From positions 1 to 19,224 of the forward strand of contig JANTGN010000024.1 in NCBI GenBank assembly GCA_024762895.1: a DNA stretch of 19,224 nucleotides. Direction: 5' to 3'. Below are positions 1 to 7,571 of this stretch, in pieces (positions within the stretch are counted from its first letter, which is position 1; every line of letters begins with the position of its first letter). Origin of the DNA: Thiotrichales bacterium. GTDB lineage: Bacteria > Pseudomonadota > Gammaproteobacteria > J044. Below the pieces are notes generated by a model. That model searched no databases and was not told the origin of the DNA. It saw only the letters and a list, made by a program, of their open reading frames with translations. The position numbers and the translations under genes are program-made.

Positions 1-350
1 TAGTCTTCACAGACCTGGTTAATCTTGAGCGCAGACATCACCCGGCAATAGGCGCCATTACGTTCCAGGGCATCCTGCATGGCCAGGGCATTCATCACGG
101 TAGCCAGCATCCCCATATGATCGCCCGTAACGCGGTCCATGCCACCCTGGGCCAGTCCAGCCCCTCTGAAAATATTTCCACCGCCTATGACCAGGGCAAT
201 CTCGATACCGGCATTACTAATATCGGTAATCTCCTGTGCCAGGCGAGCAATAATTTTTGGATCGATGCCATAATCATACTCCCCCATCAGTGCTTCACCA
301 CTGAGTTTGAGTAAGATTCGCTTGTAGATCGGCGGTGTCTGTTCGGTCAT
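1..350 (-). CDS. pyrH: UMP kinase, 5' part (partial)
   Basis: Phosphorylates UMP to UDP with ATP in the cytoplasm, the first committed step from UMP to all pyrimidine nucleotides. Only the first 116 codons lie in the window; the gene runs off at position 1. Reading leftward from ATG at 350, the protein shows the amino-acid-kinase fold signatures LKLSGEAL (residues 14-21, with Lys15), GGGNIFRG (56-63) and GDHMGMLATVMNALA (from 76), which match bacterial UMP kinase closely. The start is supported by a weak GAAGAG about 4 nt upstream and by alignment of the N-terminus with the family. It lies downstream of tsf on the same strand after a 138-nt gap that contains a long hairpin, so it may be expressed partly by read-through and partly from its own promoter. 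The rpsB-tsf-pyrH order is classic for proteobacteria. Identity is secure; allosteric and C-terminal regions cannot be seen. Confidence 0.97.
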   Translation of the reverse strand, partial: MTEQTPPIYKRILLKLSGEALMGEYDYGIDPKIIARLAQEITDISNAGIEIALVIGGGNIFRGAGLAQGGMDRVTGDHMGMLATVMNALAMQDALERNGAYCRVMSALKINQVCED

Positions 351-430
351 GGTCTCTTCGATCCGGGACAAAAAAGCCTTATTATTCTTTATGTAGCCCG
401 TGCTTACCAGCCTCGGGCAGATACGAACAG

Positions 431-473
431 GAAGCCTGGGGAGGTATGGATTAATACGGGCTCCCCAGGTTTC
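431..473 (-). other. Long imperfect hairpin in the tsf-pyrH gap
   Basis: On the transcribed (minus) strand, CCTGGGGAG (469-461) pairs perfectly with CTCCCCAGG (443-435). Three more outer pairs extend it to 473/431 past one A-C mismatch. An inner GTAT/ATAC stem (457-454 with 447-444) closes a 6-nt loop, leaving a CCC bulge at 460-458. No U-tract follows, so it is not a textbook intrinsic terminator. It may attenuate read-through into pyrH, protect the tsf 3' end or serve as a processing site. The structure is seen in the sequence; the function is inference. Confidence 0.6.
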
Positions 474-488
474 CGATATCGTAGGCGA

Positions 489-1376
489 TTACTCGCTGGC
501 CTTGACCTGGGCCATAACCTCATCAGCAAAGTTTTCGGTCTTTTTCTCGATTCCTTCGCCTACTTCAAAGCGCGTAAAACTCAGTACCTCGGCATTGGCA
601 TTGCCCAAAAGTTTCCCAACAGTGGTATCGGGATCCTTGACGAAAGGTTGTCCCATCAGGGTAATCTCCGCCAGGTACTTACGCAGACGCCCCTGAATCA
701 TTTTTTCGATAATCTCGGCAGGCTTGCCACTACTCTCCGCCTGAGCAACCAGGATTTCCTTTTCCTTGTCAATCATTTCCTGAGGAACGTCCTGTTCTGA
801 GACACAGGCTGGCTTACTCGCTGCAATATGCATAGCGATATCCTTGGCCAGATCGGCATCTCCACCTTTCATGTCCAGGATAACGCCAATACGAGCGCCA
901 TGCAGGTAACTGCCTATTGTGCCGCCCTGTACATCCATGATGTGGAAACGACGAACCTGGATATTTTCACCAATCTTGGCGACCAGGTTCTGGCGCGCCT
1001 CTTCCAGGGTGCCACCTTCAGCCGTTGCCATGGCCATCAGGGCTTCGACGGAATCAGGGGTACCCGAGATCACACAATTGGCGACGGTCTGAGTGAAGCC
1101 GGTGAAGTTCTCATCCTTAGCCACGAAGTCGGTCTCACAATTAACCTCGATGATGGCCACCTTTTTGCTGTCATCAGCAACTGCGGTCACAATCACGCCT
1201 TCGGCGGCCACGCGACCGGCCTTCTTATCGGCCTTGGCAGCACCCGACTTACGCATGTCTTCAATGGCCTTTTCCATGTCGCCTTCGGCTGCAGATAGCG
1301 CTTTTTTGCATTCCATCATCCCGGCGCCGGTGCGTTCACGTAATTCTTTAACCATTGCTGCAGTAATCTGCATCAT
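489..1376 (-). CDS. tsf: Elongation factor Ts
   Basis: Guanine-nucleotide exchange factor that binds EF-Tu-GDP and releases GDP so that EF-Tu can be recharged; cytoplasmic. The N-terminal UBA-like domain carries the hallmark VKELRERTGAGMMECKKAL (about residues 9-27), followed by the EF-Tu contact motif TDFVA (about 82-86) and the dimerisation/coiled-coil core. Length is 295 aa against about 283 in E. coli. AAGGAG lies 4 nt before the first ATG (1376) and 7 nt before a second, adjacent ATG (1373). The second has the better spacing and may be the real start, which changes the protein by one residue only. The gene follows rpsB after 35 nt with no terminator visible between them, so the two are probably cotranscribed from the rpsB promoter. 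The gap to pyrH is longer and structured. Identity is certain. Confidence 0.98.
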   Translation of the reverse strand: MMQITAAMVKELRERTGAGMMECKKALSAAEGDMEKAIEDMRKSGAAKADKKAGRVAAEGVIVTAVADDSKKVAIIEVNCETDFVAKDENFTGFTQTVANCVISGTPDSVEALMAMATAEGGTLEEARQNLVAKIGENIQVRRFHIMDVQGGTIGSYLHGARIGVILDMKGGDADLAKDIAMHIAASKPACVSEQDVPQEMIDKEKEILVAQAESSGKPAEIIEKMIQGRLRKYLAEITLMGQPFVKDPDTTVGKLLGNANAEVLSFTRFEVGEGIEKKTENFADEVMAQVKASE

Positions 1377-1411
1377 AATTCTCCTTAAAAAAGAGTATTA
1401 ACTATATGAAA

Positions 1412-2263
1412 TTATTCAGCTTCTTTAGCTGGCTTTTCAGCTTCGCCTGCTTCGCTGCTTTCACTCTTGGCAACGGCTTTTTTCTTAACGACCTTTTTCT
1501 TGGCGGCTTTCTTTTTCACAGCCTTTTTCTTGGGCGCTGCTGCTCTCTCGACCTCTTCATCGGCTGCCTTTTTCACCGGGGCGGCTGCCTTGGCCTCAAG
1601 AATTGAATCAGCCGCCGCAGCAAGATACAGCTGGATGGCGCGAATGGCATCGTCATTACCTGGAATGATGTAATCGACGTTTTCGGGGCTGTTATTGGAA
1701 TCAACCACGGCAACGACCGGGATACCCAGTTTTTTGGCTTCGTTGATAGCAATATTTTCATGCCCAACATCAATGACGAATACCACGTCAGGCAGACGCG
1801 CCATCTCCTTGATGCCGCCCAGGGTCTTTTCGAGCTTTTCCTGTTCGCGATTCAACTGCAGGACTTCTTTCTTGTTCAGTCGCTCAAAACTACCATCGGT
1901 GGCCATGGCCTCCAGGTCTTTCAGGCGTTTAATGGACTGCTTAACGGTCTTGAAGTTAGTCAACATGCCGCCGAGCCAGCGGTGGTTGACATAAGGCATA
2001 CCGCAGCGTTCAGCTTCTTCTCGAATACTGTCCCGTGCGGAACGCTTGGTACCAACGAAAAGGATCTTACCGCCATTAGCGGTCATCTTGCCGAGATAGT
2101 TCATTGCATCGTTGAACATCGGCAGGGTCTTTTCAAGATTGATGATGTGGATCTTGTTACGCTCACCAAAGATATAATTCGACATCTTTGGATTCCAGTA
2201 GCGGGTCTGATGACCAAAGTGCATGCCAGCCTCAAGCATCTGGCGCATGGTGACATTTGCCAT
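1412..2263 (-). CDS. rpsB: 30S ribosomal protein S2 with lysine-rich tail
   Basis: Small-subunit ribosomal protein that binds 16S rRNA late in 30S assembly and is needed for S1 binding. The S2 core occupies about residues 1-228: the opening MRQMLEAGMHFGHQTRYWNP, then VNHRWLGGMLTN (92-103), and finally IPVVAVVDSN and the IIPGNDDAIRAI stretch (181-210). Residues 229-283 are an extension absent from the 241-residue E. coli protein. It is alanine-rich, then has four KKK triplets each spaced by two small residues (245-262), then a Ser/Glu-rich acidic end. The start ATG at 2263 has AGGAG 8 nt upstream. It is the first gene of rpsB-tsf(-pyrH), with a strong promoter and a long leader. In E. coli, S2 represses its own operon through that leader; the same is likely here but is inferred. 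Identity is certain; the role of the tail is unknown. Confidence 0.98.
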   Translation of the reverse strand: MANVTMRQMLEAGMHFGHQTRYWNPKMSNYIFGERNKIHIINLEKTLPMFNDAMNYLGKMTANGGKILFVGTKRSARDSIREEAERCGMPYVNHRWLGGMLTNFKTVKQSIKRLKDLEAMATDGSFERLNKKEVLQLNREQEKLEKTLGGIKEMARLPDVVFVIDVGHENIAINEAKKLGIPVVAVVDSNNSPENVDYIIPGNDDAIRAIQLYLAAAADSILEAKAAAPVKKAADEEVERAAAPKKKAVKKKAAKKKVVKKKAVAKSESSEAGEAEKPAKEAE

Positions 2264-2398
2264 GGGTAAATCTCCTGTTTGTATGGGTTAGGCCTCCATA
2301 TGCCCCACTCGACAACCCCGTAGGGCACCCAGTCTAGTGTGTCGACATATGTGTGGATTAAGGTTTTGCCTTGACGGGAGCCCAGGCCCCAATCAGGC
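2264..2398 (-). promoter_or_regulatory. rpsB mRNA leader, candidate S2 autoregulatory region
   Basis: From the predicted transcription start near 2398 to the rpsB ATG there are about 135 nt, far more than a ribosome-binding site needs. A six-base pair TCGACA/TGTCGA (2345-2340 with 2314-2309 on the minus strand) encloses a GC-rich segment with a possible CCC-TAC-GGG hairpin, and it lies upstream of the AGGAG at about 2272-2276. Gammaproteobacterial rpsB leaders are known to mediate feedback by S2. I see pairing potential but cannot verify the conserved fold by eye. Confidence 0.5.
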
Positions 2399-2404
2399 GC
2401 GCGC

Positions 2405-2433
2405 ATTATATGCGAAACCAGCAGCGGACACAA
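2405..2433 (-). promoter_or_regulatory. rpsB promoter (sigma-70 type, GC-rich discriminator)
   Basis: On the minus strand TTGTGT (2433-2428) is separated by exactly 17 nt from a perfect TATAAT (2410-2405), followed directly by GCGCGC. A GC-rich discriminator after the -10 box is typical of stringently controlled rRNA and ribosomal-protein promoters. A second perfect TATAAT sits just upstream (2438-2433), without a good -35. The position fits the leader of the rpsB operon. Confidence 0.75.
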
Positions 2434-2438
2434 TTATA

Positions 2439-2467
2439 TTGACCCCTCCATGTCCGACTGCCATCCT
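2439..2467 (+). promoter_or_regulatory. Possible map-glnD promoter
   Basis: TTGACC (2439-2444) is a good -35 match. Seventeen nt later CATCCT (2462-2467) is only a weak -10 match. It is placed about 30 nt before the map ATG and points the right way. No better plus-strand pair is visible in the divergent region. Weakly supported. Confidence 0.3.
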
Positions 2468-2498
2468 ATGACATTTTGAAGCCAAAACAGGTCGTACT

Positions 2499-3266
2499 AT
2501 GTCGGTTAGCATCAAAACCCCGGAAGAGATCGAAAAAATGCGCGTGGCTGGTCGTCTGGCTGCCGAAGTGCTGGAAATGATCGAACCCCATGTCGTTCCG
2601 GGTGTCACGACCGATGAGCTCAATCAGATCTGTCACGACTATATCATCAACGAGCAGAATGCCATTCCTGCCCCATTGAATTACCACGGATTCCCAAAAT
2701 CCATCTGCACCTCGGTCAATTACCAGGTTTGTCATGGAATACCCAGTGAAAAACGCCTGAAAAAAGGCGATATAGTGAATATCGACATCACCGTTATCAA
2801 GGACGGCTTTCATGGTGATACCAGCAAGATGTTCTATGTTGGACAGCCCAGCGTCATTGCCAAACGGGTCACCGAGATAGCCCATGAATGCCTGATGCTG
2901 GGGATCCGTATGGTACGACCAGGGGTTCGGCTGGGCGATATCGGACACGCTATCCAGACACATGCTGAGAGCCACAATTGCTCGGTCGTCAGGGAATATT
3001 GCGGACATGGCATTGGAAAGGAGTTCCATGAAGAACCACAGGTACTGCATTATGGCAATCCAGACACCGGCATGGCCCTGCAGGAGGGCATGACCTTCAC
3101 CATTGAACCCATGGTGAATGTGGGCAAACGCCAGACCAAACTGCTGAAAGATGGCTGGACGGTGGTCACCAAAGATCATAGCCTGTCGGCCCAGTGGGAG
3201 CATACTATTCTGGTCACGCCCACCGGTTTTGAGGTCCTTACCCTGCGCCAGGGAGAAGTTATTTAG
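2499..3266 (+). CDS. map: Methionine aminopeptidase, type I
   Basis: Removes the initiator methionine from nascent proteins when the second residue is small; cytoplasmic, using a divalent-metal pair. All five metal ligands of the pita-bread fold are present: Asp96 (NIDIT), Asp107 (HGDTS), His170 (YCGHGIG), Glu203 (TIEPM) and Glu234 (QWEHT). The substrate-binding histidines His79 (VCHGIP) and His177 (EFHEE) are also present. Length is 255 aa against 264 in E. coli, with no N-terminal zinc-finger extension, so this is the type Ia form. ATG at 2499 matches the family N-terminus (IKTPEEIEKMR); the ribosome-binding site is poor (AGGT about 7 nt upstream). It is divergent from rpsB, a widespread arrangement, and ends one base before glnD, so the two are probably cotranscribed and translationally coupled. 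Confidence 0.98.
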   Translation: MSVSIKTPEEIEKMRVAGRLAAEVLEMIEPHVVPGVTTDELNQICHDYIINEQNAIPAPLNYHGFPKSICTSVNYQVCHGIPSEKRLKKGDIVNIDITVIKDGFHGDTSKMFYVGQPSVIAKRVTEIAHECLMLGIRMVRPGVRLGDIGHAIQTHAESHNCSVVREYCGHGIGKEFHEEPQVLHYGNPDTGMALQEGMTFTIEPMVNVGKRQTKLLKDGWTVVTKDHSLSAQWEHTILVTPTGFEVLTLRQGEVI

Positions 3267-3267
3267 A

Positions 3268-5931
3268 ATGCCTGACATCACACCCCTTCCGACCTTCCTC
3301 GAAGGAAAACTGGACTGGAGTCACTGCAAGGAGGCAACCCCGCCCACTGATTTAACGGTGTATACGGAATGCCTGGAACAGCTCTCGACCCTGACTGACG
3401 AGGCCTTTGATCAGGATCACCCTATCGATGAAATCATTAGCGCCCGGGCCGCCGTAGTTGACCGAATTCTTGCCTTTGCCTGGCAAAGTTTTGGTCTGGA
3501 GCAGGAAAACGCCTCCCTGGTCGCAGTCGGCGGTTATGGACGCGCAGAACTCCATCCTGGGTCAGATATCGATATATTACTGTTATTTGCAGACGATCCC
3601 GCCGAGAACGCCTGTAATGCTATTTCCAACTTTGTCACCTTTCTCTGGGACATCAAGTTCCAGGTAGGACACAGCGTGCGTACGCTGTTTGAGTGTGAGC
3701 GTGAGGCCAGGGATGACATCACCGTGGCCACCAATCTGATGGAAGCCAGGCTACTGGCGGGCGATGAAGACCTCTGCGACACCATGAAGCGCAATACTGG
3801 GCCAGATCATATCTGGCCCAGTCCTGAGTTCTTTTCGGCCAAACTGGATGAACAACTAAAGCGTCACCAGCGTTTTGGCGATACCGGCTACAATGTCGAA
3901 CCCAATATCAAGGAAGGCCCGGGTGGCCTCCGCGATATCCAGATGATCGGCTGGGTGACGAAGCGGCATTTTGGGGCACACTCACTGCAAGAGCTGGTAC
4001 GCCATGAGTTTCTCGAACAGGATGAATACGAGGCCCTGATAGAGGGCCAAAATTTTCTCTGGCGCGTGCGATACGCCCTGCACCGCATAGCCGGACGCCG
4101 GGAAGAACGCCTGCTGTTCGATTTCCAGAAACCATTAGCACTCAAACTGGGTTATGAAGACGGCCCTAACAACCTGGCCGTCGAGACGTTCATGCAAAGT
4201 TATTACCGGACCATCATGGAACTGGAGCGCCTGAATGAAATGCTATTGCAGCTCTACGATGAGGCCCTGCTACAGAAAGACAGAGAAGATGAAATCATCA
4301 CCATCAACAAACGATTCCAGATCCATAATGGCTACCTGGAAATCATCGATAAACAGCTCTTTGTTAAATATCCACCTGCCTTACTGGAGGTCTTCCTGAT
4401 TCTTCAGGTAGAACCCAATATTAAAGGGGTCCGTGCCAGCACTATTCGCTCCATTCGGAGTCACCGACATCTCATCGATAAGCGATTCCGTGATGATATT
4501 CGCTGCAAAAGCCTGTTTATGGAGATTTTACGTCAACCCACAGGTATTACGACGCAACTTAGGCGCATGAACCGGTACGGCCTGCTTGCCGCATACCTGC
4601 CGAGTTTTGGCCTCATCGTGGGACGCATGCAATATGACCTGTTCCACGTCTACACTGTGGATGAACACATTCTGATGGTTTTGCGTAACGTGCGTCGAAC
4701 CAGTGTTAAACAGTATGAGCATGAACACCCCCTGAGCAGCCGGGTATTTAAGGAGCTACCCAAACCCGAGCTGATCTATCTGGCGGCCCTGTTTCATGAT
4801 ATCGCCAAGGGCAGAGAGGGAGACCACTCCATTCTGGGGGCCATAGAGGCCGAACAGTTCTGTCTGGAGCATGGACTCAGTGATTATGACGCCAAGTTAG
4901 TAGCCTGGCTGGTGCGCCATCACCTGGTCATGTCGATGACCGCCCAGCAACGCGATATCAGTGACCCCGATGTGGTCTATGAGTTTGCAAAGTTGATAGG
5001 TAACAAAAATCGCCTGGATTACCTCTATATCCTGACAGTTGCAGACATTCGTGGGACGAACCCTGAGATCTGGAATTCCTGGAAGGCCTCACTGCTGGCA
5101 TCTCTCTACGAACAGACCAAGCAGGTATTAAGACGCGGTCTTGATAACCCGGCCGAACATGAAGAAATCATAGTATCGACACAGGACGAAGCCATGGGCC
5201 TGCTTAAAATACAGGGCATGCCTGAGGAACTGGTCCGGCCCATCTGGAACGATTTTGAAACCGACTACTTCCTGCGCTACAACCCTGAAGACATAGTGCG
5301 ACATACCCTGTTGATTAACGACATCTCAGTCGAAGAGTTGCCCCTGGTCAAGGCGCGTTTTGTTGAAAGTACTGGTAGCACAGAGCTTTTTATCTATCAT
5401 CGCGACTTCATTGATCTTTTTTTCCGCATAACGCGCACTCTCGATCAAATGGGCATCAATATCCTGGATGCCCGTATTATGAGCACCCGCTCAGGCATGG
5501 CCATCGATACGCTACAAATACATGATGCCAATGAAACCCCCATTATAGAAAAAGATCGACTTAAACAGCTTGAAGAACGACTCTCGGCCGGTTTAACCAC
5601 AGATGAGACCATCACAACTGAGTCGGAAGGCCGGATCTCGCGTCAGCATAAGCATTTCAACGTATCTACCCGCATCAGTTACTATCCTGATGAGGCCCCG
5701 GGCATGACTGCAATGGAGCTATTGACCAATGACCGCAGGGGTTTGCTGTCGCGTGTTGCCCAGGTCTTAAAGACCCATAAAATTCGCCTGCATACGGCGC
5801 GTATTGCCACCATTGGTGAACAGGCGGATGACATGCTATACATCACCGACGAAATGGATCAGGCCCTGACACCCACGGCGGAAGAGAACCTGCAAAGAGT
5901 GCTTACAGAGGCCCTGGATCAACCTCAATAA
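3268..5931 (+). CDS. glnD: Bifunctional PII uridylyltransferase / uridylyl-removing enzyme
   Basis: Senses glutamine and reversibly uridylylates PII proteins (GlnB/GlnK), setting glutamine synthetase activity and nitrogen-regulated transcription; cytoplasmic. The order of domains is a nucleotidyltransferase with GGYGRAELHPGSDID (88-102, catalytic Asp100 and Asp102), a helical linker, an HD hydrolase domain with ALFHDIAKGREGDHS (His510-Asp511) for UMP removal, and two C-terminal ACT glutamine-binding domains (about 702-755 and 802-862). Length is 887 aa, close to 890 in E. coli. The frame is open further upstream to 3151, but that part is antisense-like reading of map. ATG at 3268, one base after the map stop, fits the family start, with GGGAGAAG in the map 3' end as a distant ribosome-binding site. 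Its last 29 nt overlap the convergent VOC gene. Confidence 0.97.
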   Translation: MPDITPLPTFLEGKLDWSHCKEATPPTDLTVYTECLEQLSTLTDEAFDQDHPIDEIISARAAVVDRILAFAWQSFGLEQENASLVAVGGYGRAELHPGSDIDILLLFADDPAENACNAISNFVTFLWDIKFQVGHSVRTLFECEREARDDITVATNLMEARLLAGDEDLCDTMKRNTGPDHIWPSPEFFSAKLDEQLKRHQRFGDTGYNVEPNIKEGPGGLRDIQMIGWVTKRHFGAHSLQELVRHEFLEQDEYEALIEGQNFLWRVRYALHRIAGRREERLLFDFQKPLALKLGYEDGPNNLAVETFMQSYYRTIMELERLNEMLLQLYDEALLQKDREDEIITINKRFQIHNGYLEIIDKQLFVKYPPALLEVFLILQVEPNIKGVRASTIRSIRSHRHLIDKRFRDDIRCKSLFMEILRQPTGITTQLRRMNRYGLLAAYLPSFGLIVGRMQYDLFHVYTVDEHILMVLRNVRRTSVKQYEHEHPLSSRVFKELPKPELIYLAALFHDIAKGREGDHSILGAIEAEQFCLEHGLSDYDAKLVAWLVRHHLVMSMTAQQRDISDPDVVYEFAKLIGNKNRLDYLYILTVADIRGTNPEIWNSWKASLLASLYEQTKQVLRRGLDNPAEHEEIIVSTQDEAMGLLKIQGMPEELVRPIWNDFETDYFLRYNPEDIVRHTLLINDISVEELPLVKARFVESTGSTELFIYHRDFIDLFFRITRTLDQMGINILDARIMSTRSGMAIDTLQIHDANETPIIEKDRLKQLEERLSAGLTTDETITTESEGRISRQHKHFNVSTRISYYPDEAPGMTAMELLTNDRRGLLSRVAQVLKTHKIRLHTARIATIGEQADDMLYITDEMDQALTPTAEENLQRVLTEALDQPQ

Positions 5932-6289
5932 ACTCCAGGGTATTGCCATCCGGATCTCTGCAGAACAAGGCATGGCGACCTGAACGGCTAAGTGCAAAAT
6001 CCACGCCTGCCTGTTCCAGCTGCCGGACTAGCTGCTGCAAACCCTGAATACGAAAGGCGGCATGGCGATCACGCCCCCCATGCAGGGGCAGCTCTGCATC
6101 CGCATAAGGATTAGGCACTTCGAGCAGATGTATCTGCTGGCCATGCCCCACATCCAGCCAGGCACCTGGAAAGGCCATATTTGGCCGGTCGGGGCTAGAC
6201 CGAAGACCTAACACGCCCTCATAGAATCCAAGCGATCTTTGCGTATCTCGCACAATCAGGCTGACATGGTGGATTGCGATGAATTTCAT
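5903..6289 (-). CDS. VOC-fold (glyoxalase/bleomycin-resistance-like) protein
   Basis: A single-domain protein of 128 aa with the two beta-alpha-beta-beta-beta modules of the vicinal-oxygen-chelate superfamily. Visible signatures are HHVSLIVRDTQRSLGFYEGVLGL at the N-terminus (metal ligand among His7/His8), IHLLEV (Glu57), RHAAF (His76) and DPDGNTLEFIEV (Glu119). These give a plausible complete metal set, so the protein is probably an active metalloenzyme. The substrate cannot be told from sequence; glyoxalase I, dioxygenase and isomerase relatives all share this fold. I use ATG at 6289 rather than the TTG one codon earlier because AGGGGG lies 5 nt before the ATG. The gene is convergent with glnD and shares 29 nt with its 3' end. 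It is divergent from dapC across a 66-nt gap whose two strands carry overlapping -10-like boxes. No pathway link to either neighbour is evident. Confidence 0.85.
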   Translation of the reverse strand: MKFIAIHHVSLIVRDTQRSLGFYEGVLGLRSSPDRPNMAFPGAWLDVGHGQQIHLLEVPNPYADAELPLHGGRDRHAAFRIQGLQQLVRQLEQAGVDFALSRSGRHALFCRDPDGNTLEFIEVDPGPL

Positions 6290-6319
6290 CAAAGCCCCCT
6301 AAATTGATGGGAAGTCGAG

Positions 6320-6325
6320 TATAAT
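6320..6325 (+). promoter_or_regulatory. dapC operon -10 box
   Basis: A perfect TATAAT lies 30 nt before the dapC ATG, followed by a GC-rich GCCCGC. No good -35 is present at 16-18 nt. On the opposite strand TATACT (6323-6318) overlaps it and could serve the VOC gene, so the two promoters may compete. The predicted dapC leader is only about 24 nt and has no clear Shine-Dalgarno. Confidence 0.5.
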
Positions 6326-6355
6326 GCCCGCTTTTTTATCAGCCCAGTAAAAATC

Positions 6356-7552
6356 ATGAACCCGGACCTTGCGCGGCTTCAGCCCTACCCCTTTCAGAAA
6401 CTCGCCGACCTCAAGGCTGGATGCCACCCACCTCCAGACATAGATCCCATTCTTCTCTCTATCGGGGAACCCAAAGACCCTACCCCCGCCTTTATCGCGG
6501 AAGAAGTCATCACGCATCTGAATAAGCTAGCGCAATATCCCGTGACCAGGGGCGATGATACGCTCAGGGAGTCCATCTCACAGTGGCTGATAAGGCGTTT
6601 TCAGTTACCCCAGAACAGCCTCACTCCTGCCCGTCATGTCCTGCCCGTCAACGGAACCCGTGAGGCCCTGTTCGCCTTCGCACAGGCCGTCGTCGACCGG
6701 ACTGACCCTGCCCTGGTCATCATGCCGAACCCCTTCTACCAGATCTATGAAGGGGCTGCCTACCTGGCCGGAGCGGAACCCCATTACCTGAACTGCCTGG
6801 AAGAGAATGGCTACTTACCCGATTTTGATCAGGTTTCCCCAGATACCTGGGACCAATGTCAGTTACTCTACCTCTGCTCACCCGGCAATCCCACGGGGGC
6901 GGTCATCCCCGGGAAGCAGCTACAGGCGCTGATCCAGCTGGCCCAGAAACACGATTTCATTATTGCCTCCGATGAATGTTATTCAGAGATCTACTGGGAT
7001 GAGGACAACCCTCCTCCCGGCCTGCTACAGGCTGCAGCCGACCTGGGACTCAGCGATTACAGGCGTTGCGTCGTGTTCCACAGCCTGTCCAAGCGCTCTA
7101 ATGCCCCCGGCCTGAGATCGGGCTTTGTCGCCGGTGATGCCGAGATCATCCAGAAATTTCATACCTATCGAACCTATCATGGCTGTGCCATGTCGCCACC
7201 CTATCAGGCAGCCAGCAGTAAGGCCTGGCAGGATGAGGCCCATGTTGAAAAAAACCGCGAGGCCTACCGACAGAAATTTGCTGCAGCCATAGAATTGCTC
7301 AGCCCGGTGCTGGATGTCCGGCTACCGGACGCCGGATTCTACCTGTGGTTAAAGACCCCCGTGAATGATGTAGATTTCGCACGGGCTCTCTATGACCGTT
7401 ATTATATAACCGTTCTTCCCGGCAGTTTTCTTTCTCGTGATGTTGAAGGTATTAACCCCGGCAACAATCATGTGCGCCTGGCCCTGGTCGCCCCCCTGGA
7501 TGAATGCATAGAGGGCGTTAAACGAATTCGTAATTGTGTTGAACATTGGTAA
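6356..7552 (+). CDS. dapC: N-succinyldiaminopimelate aminotransferase
   Basis: PLP enzyme that transfers an amino group from glutamate to N-succinyl-2-amino-6-ketopimelate, giving N-succinyl-LL-2,6-diaminopimelate in the succinylase route to lysine and peptidoglycan DAP. It is a fold-type I class I/II aminotransferase of 398 aa. Landmarks are SIGEPKDPTP near residue 36, PGNPTG in the middle, SDECYSEIY with the PLP-binding Asp206, and SLSKRSNAPGLRSGFVAGD with the Schiff-base Lys246. The SLSKRSN-PG-RSGFVAG block is the signature of the proteobacterial DapC subfamily rather than ArgD. ATG at 6356 fits the family start (MNPDLARLQPYPFQKL), though no clear Shine-Dalgarno is seen. It is first of a four-gene plus-strand operon with dapD only 19 nt downstream, which strongly supports the function. 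Confidence 0.95.
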   Translation: MNPDLARLQPYPFQKLADLKAGCHPPPDIDPILLSIGEPKDPTPAFIAEEVITHLNKLAQYPVTRGDDTLRESISQWLIRRFQLPQNSLTPARHVLPVNGTREALFAFAQAVVDRTDPALVIMPNPFYQIYEGAAYLAGAEPHYLNCLEENGYLPDFDQVSPDTWDQCQLLYLCSPGNPTGAVIPGKQLQALIQLAQKHDFIIASDECYSEIYWDEDNPPPGLLQAAADLGLSDYRRCVVFHSLSKRSNAPGLRSGFVAGDAEIIQKFHTYRTYHGCAMSPPYQAASSKAWQDEAHVEKNREAYRQKFAAAIELLSPVLDVRLPDAGFYLWLKTPVNDVDFARALYDRYYITVLPGSFLSRDVEGINPGNNHVRLALVAPLDECIEGVKRIRNCVEHW

Positions 7553-7571
7553 ACCCGTATTGGAGTATTGC

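Noticed and set aside
396..418. GCCCG/CGGGC inverted repeat followed at a distance by a T-run, considered as a tsf terminator
   Set aside because: Only 5 bp with a 13-nt loop, and the T-run is about 25 nt away, so it does not form an intrinsic terminator.
828..1298. Open frame opposite tsf
   Set aside because: Shadow of tsf on the other strand, with no family resemblance and no ribosome-binding site.
1760..2269. Open frame opposite rpsB
   Set aside because: Mirror of the highly conserved S2 core; no independent coding signature.
3151..3267. Upstream in-frame extension of glnD into map
   Set aside because: The added residues read map in another frame and have no counterpart in GlnD; ATG 3268, one base after the map stop, fits the family start and length.
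2466..3281. Long open frame (271 codons) on the minus strand across map
   Set aside because: It is fully antisense to a clearly recognised map gene with all catalytic residues; the translated product has no recognisable domain and follows map's codon pattern.
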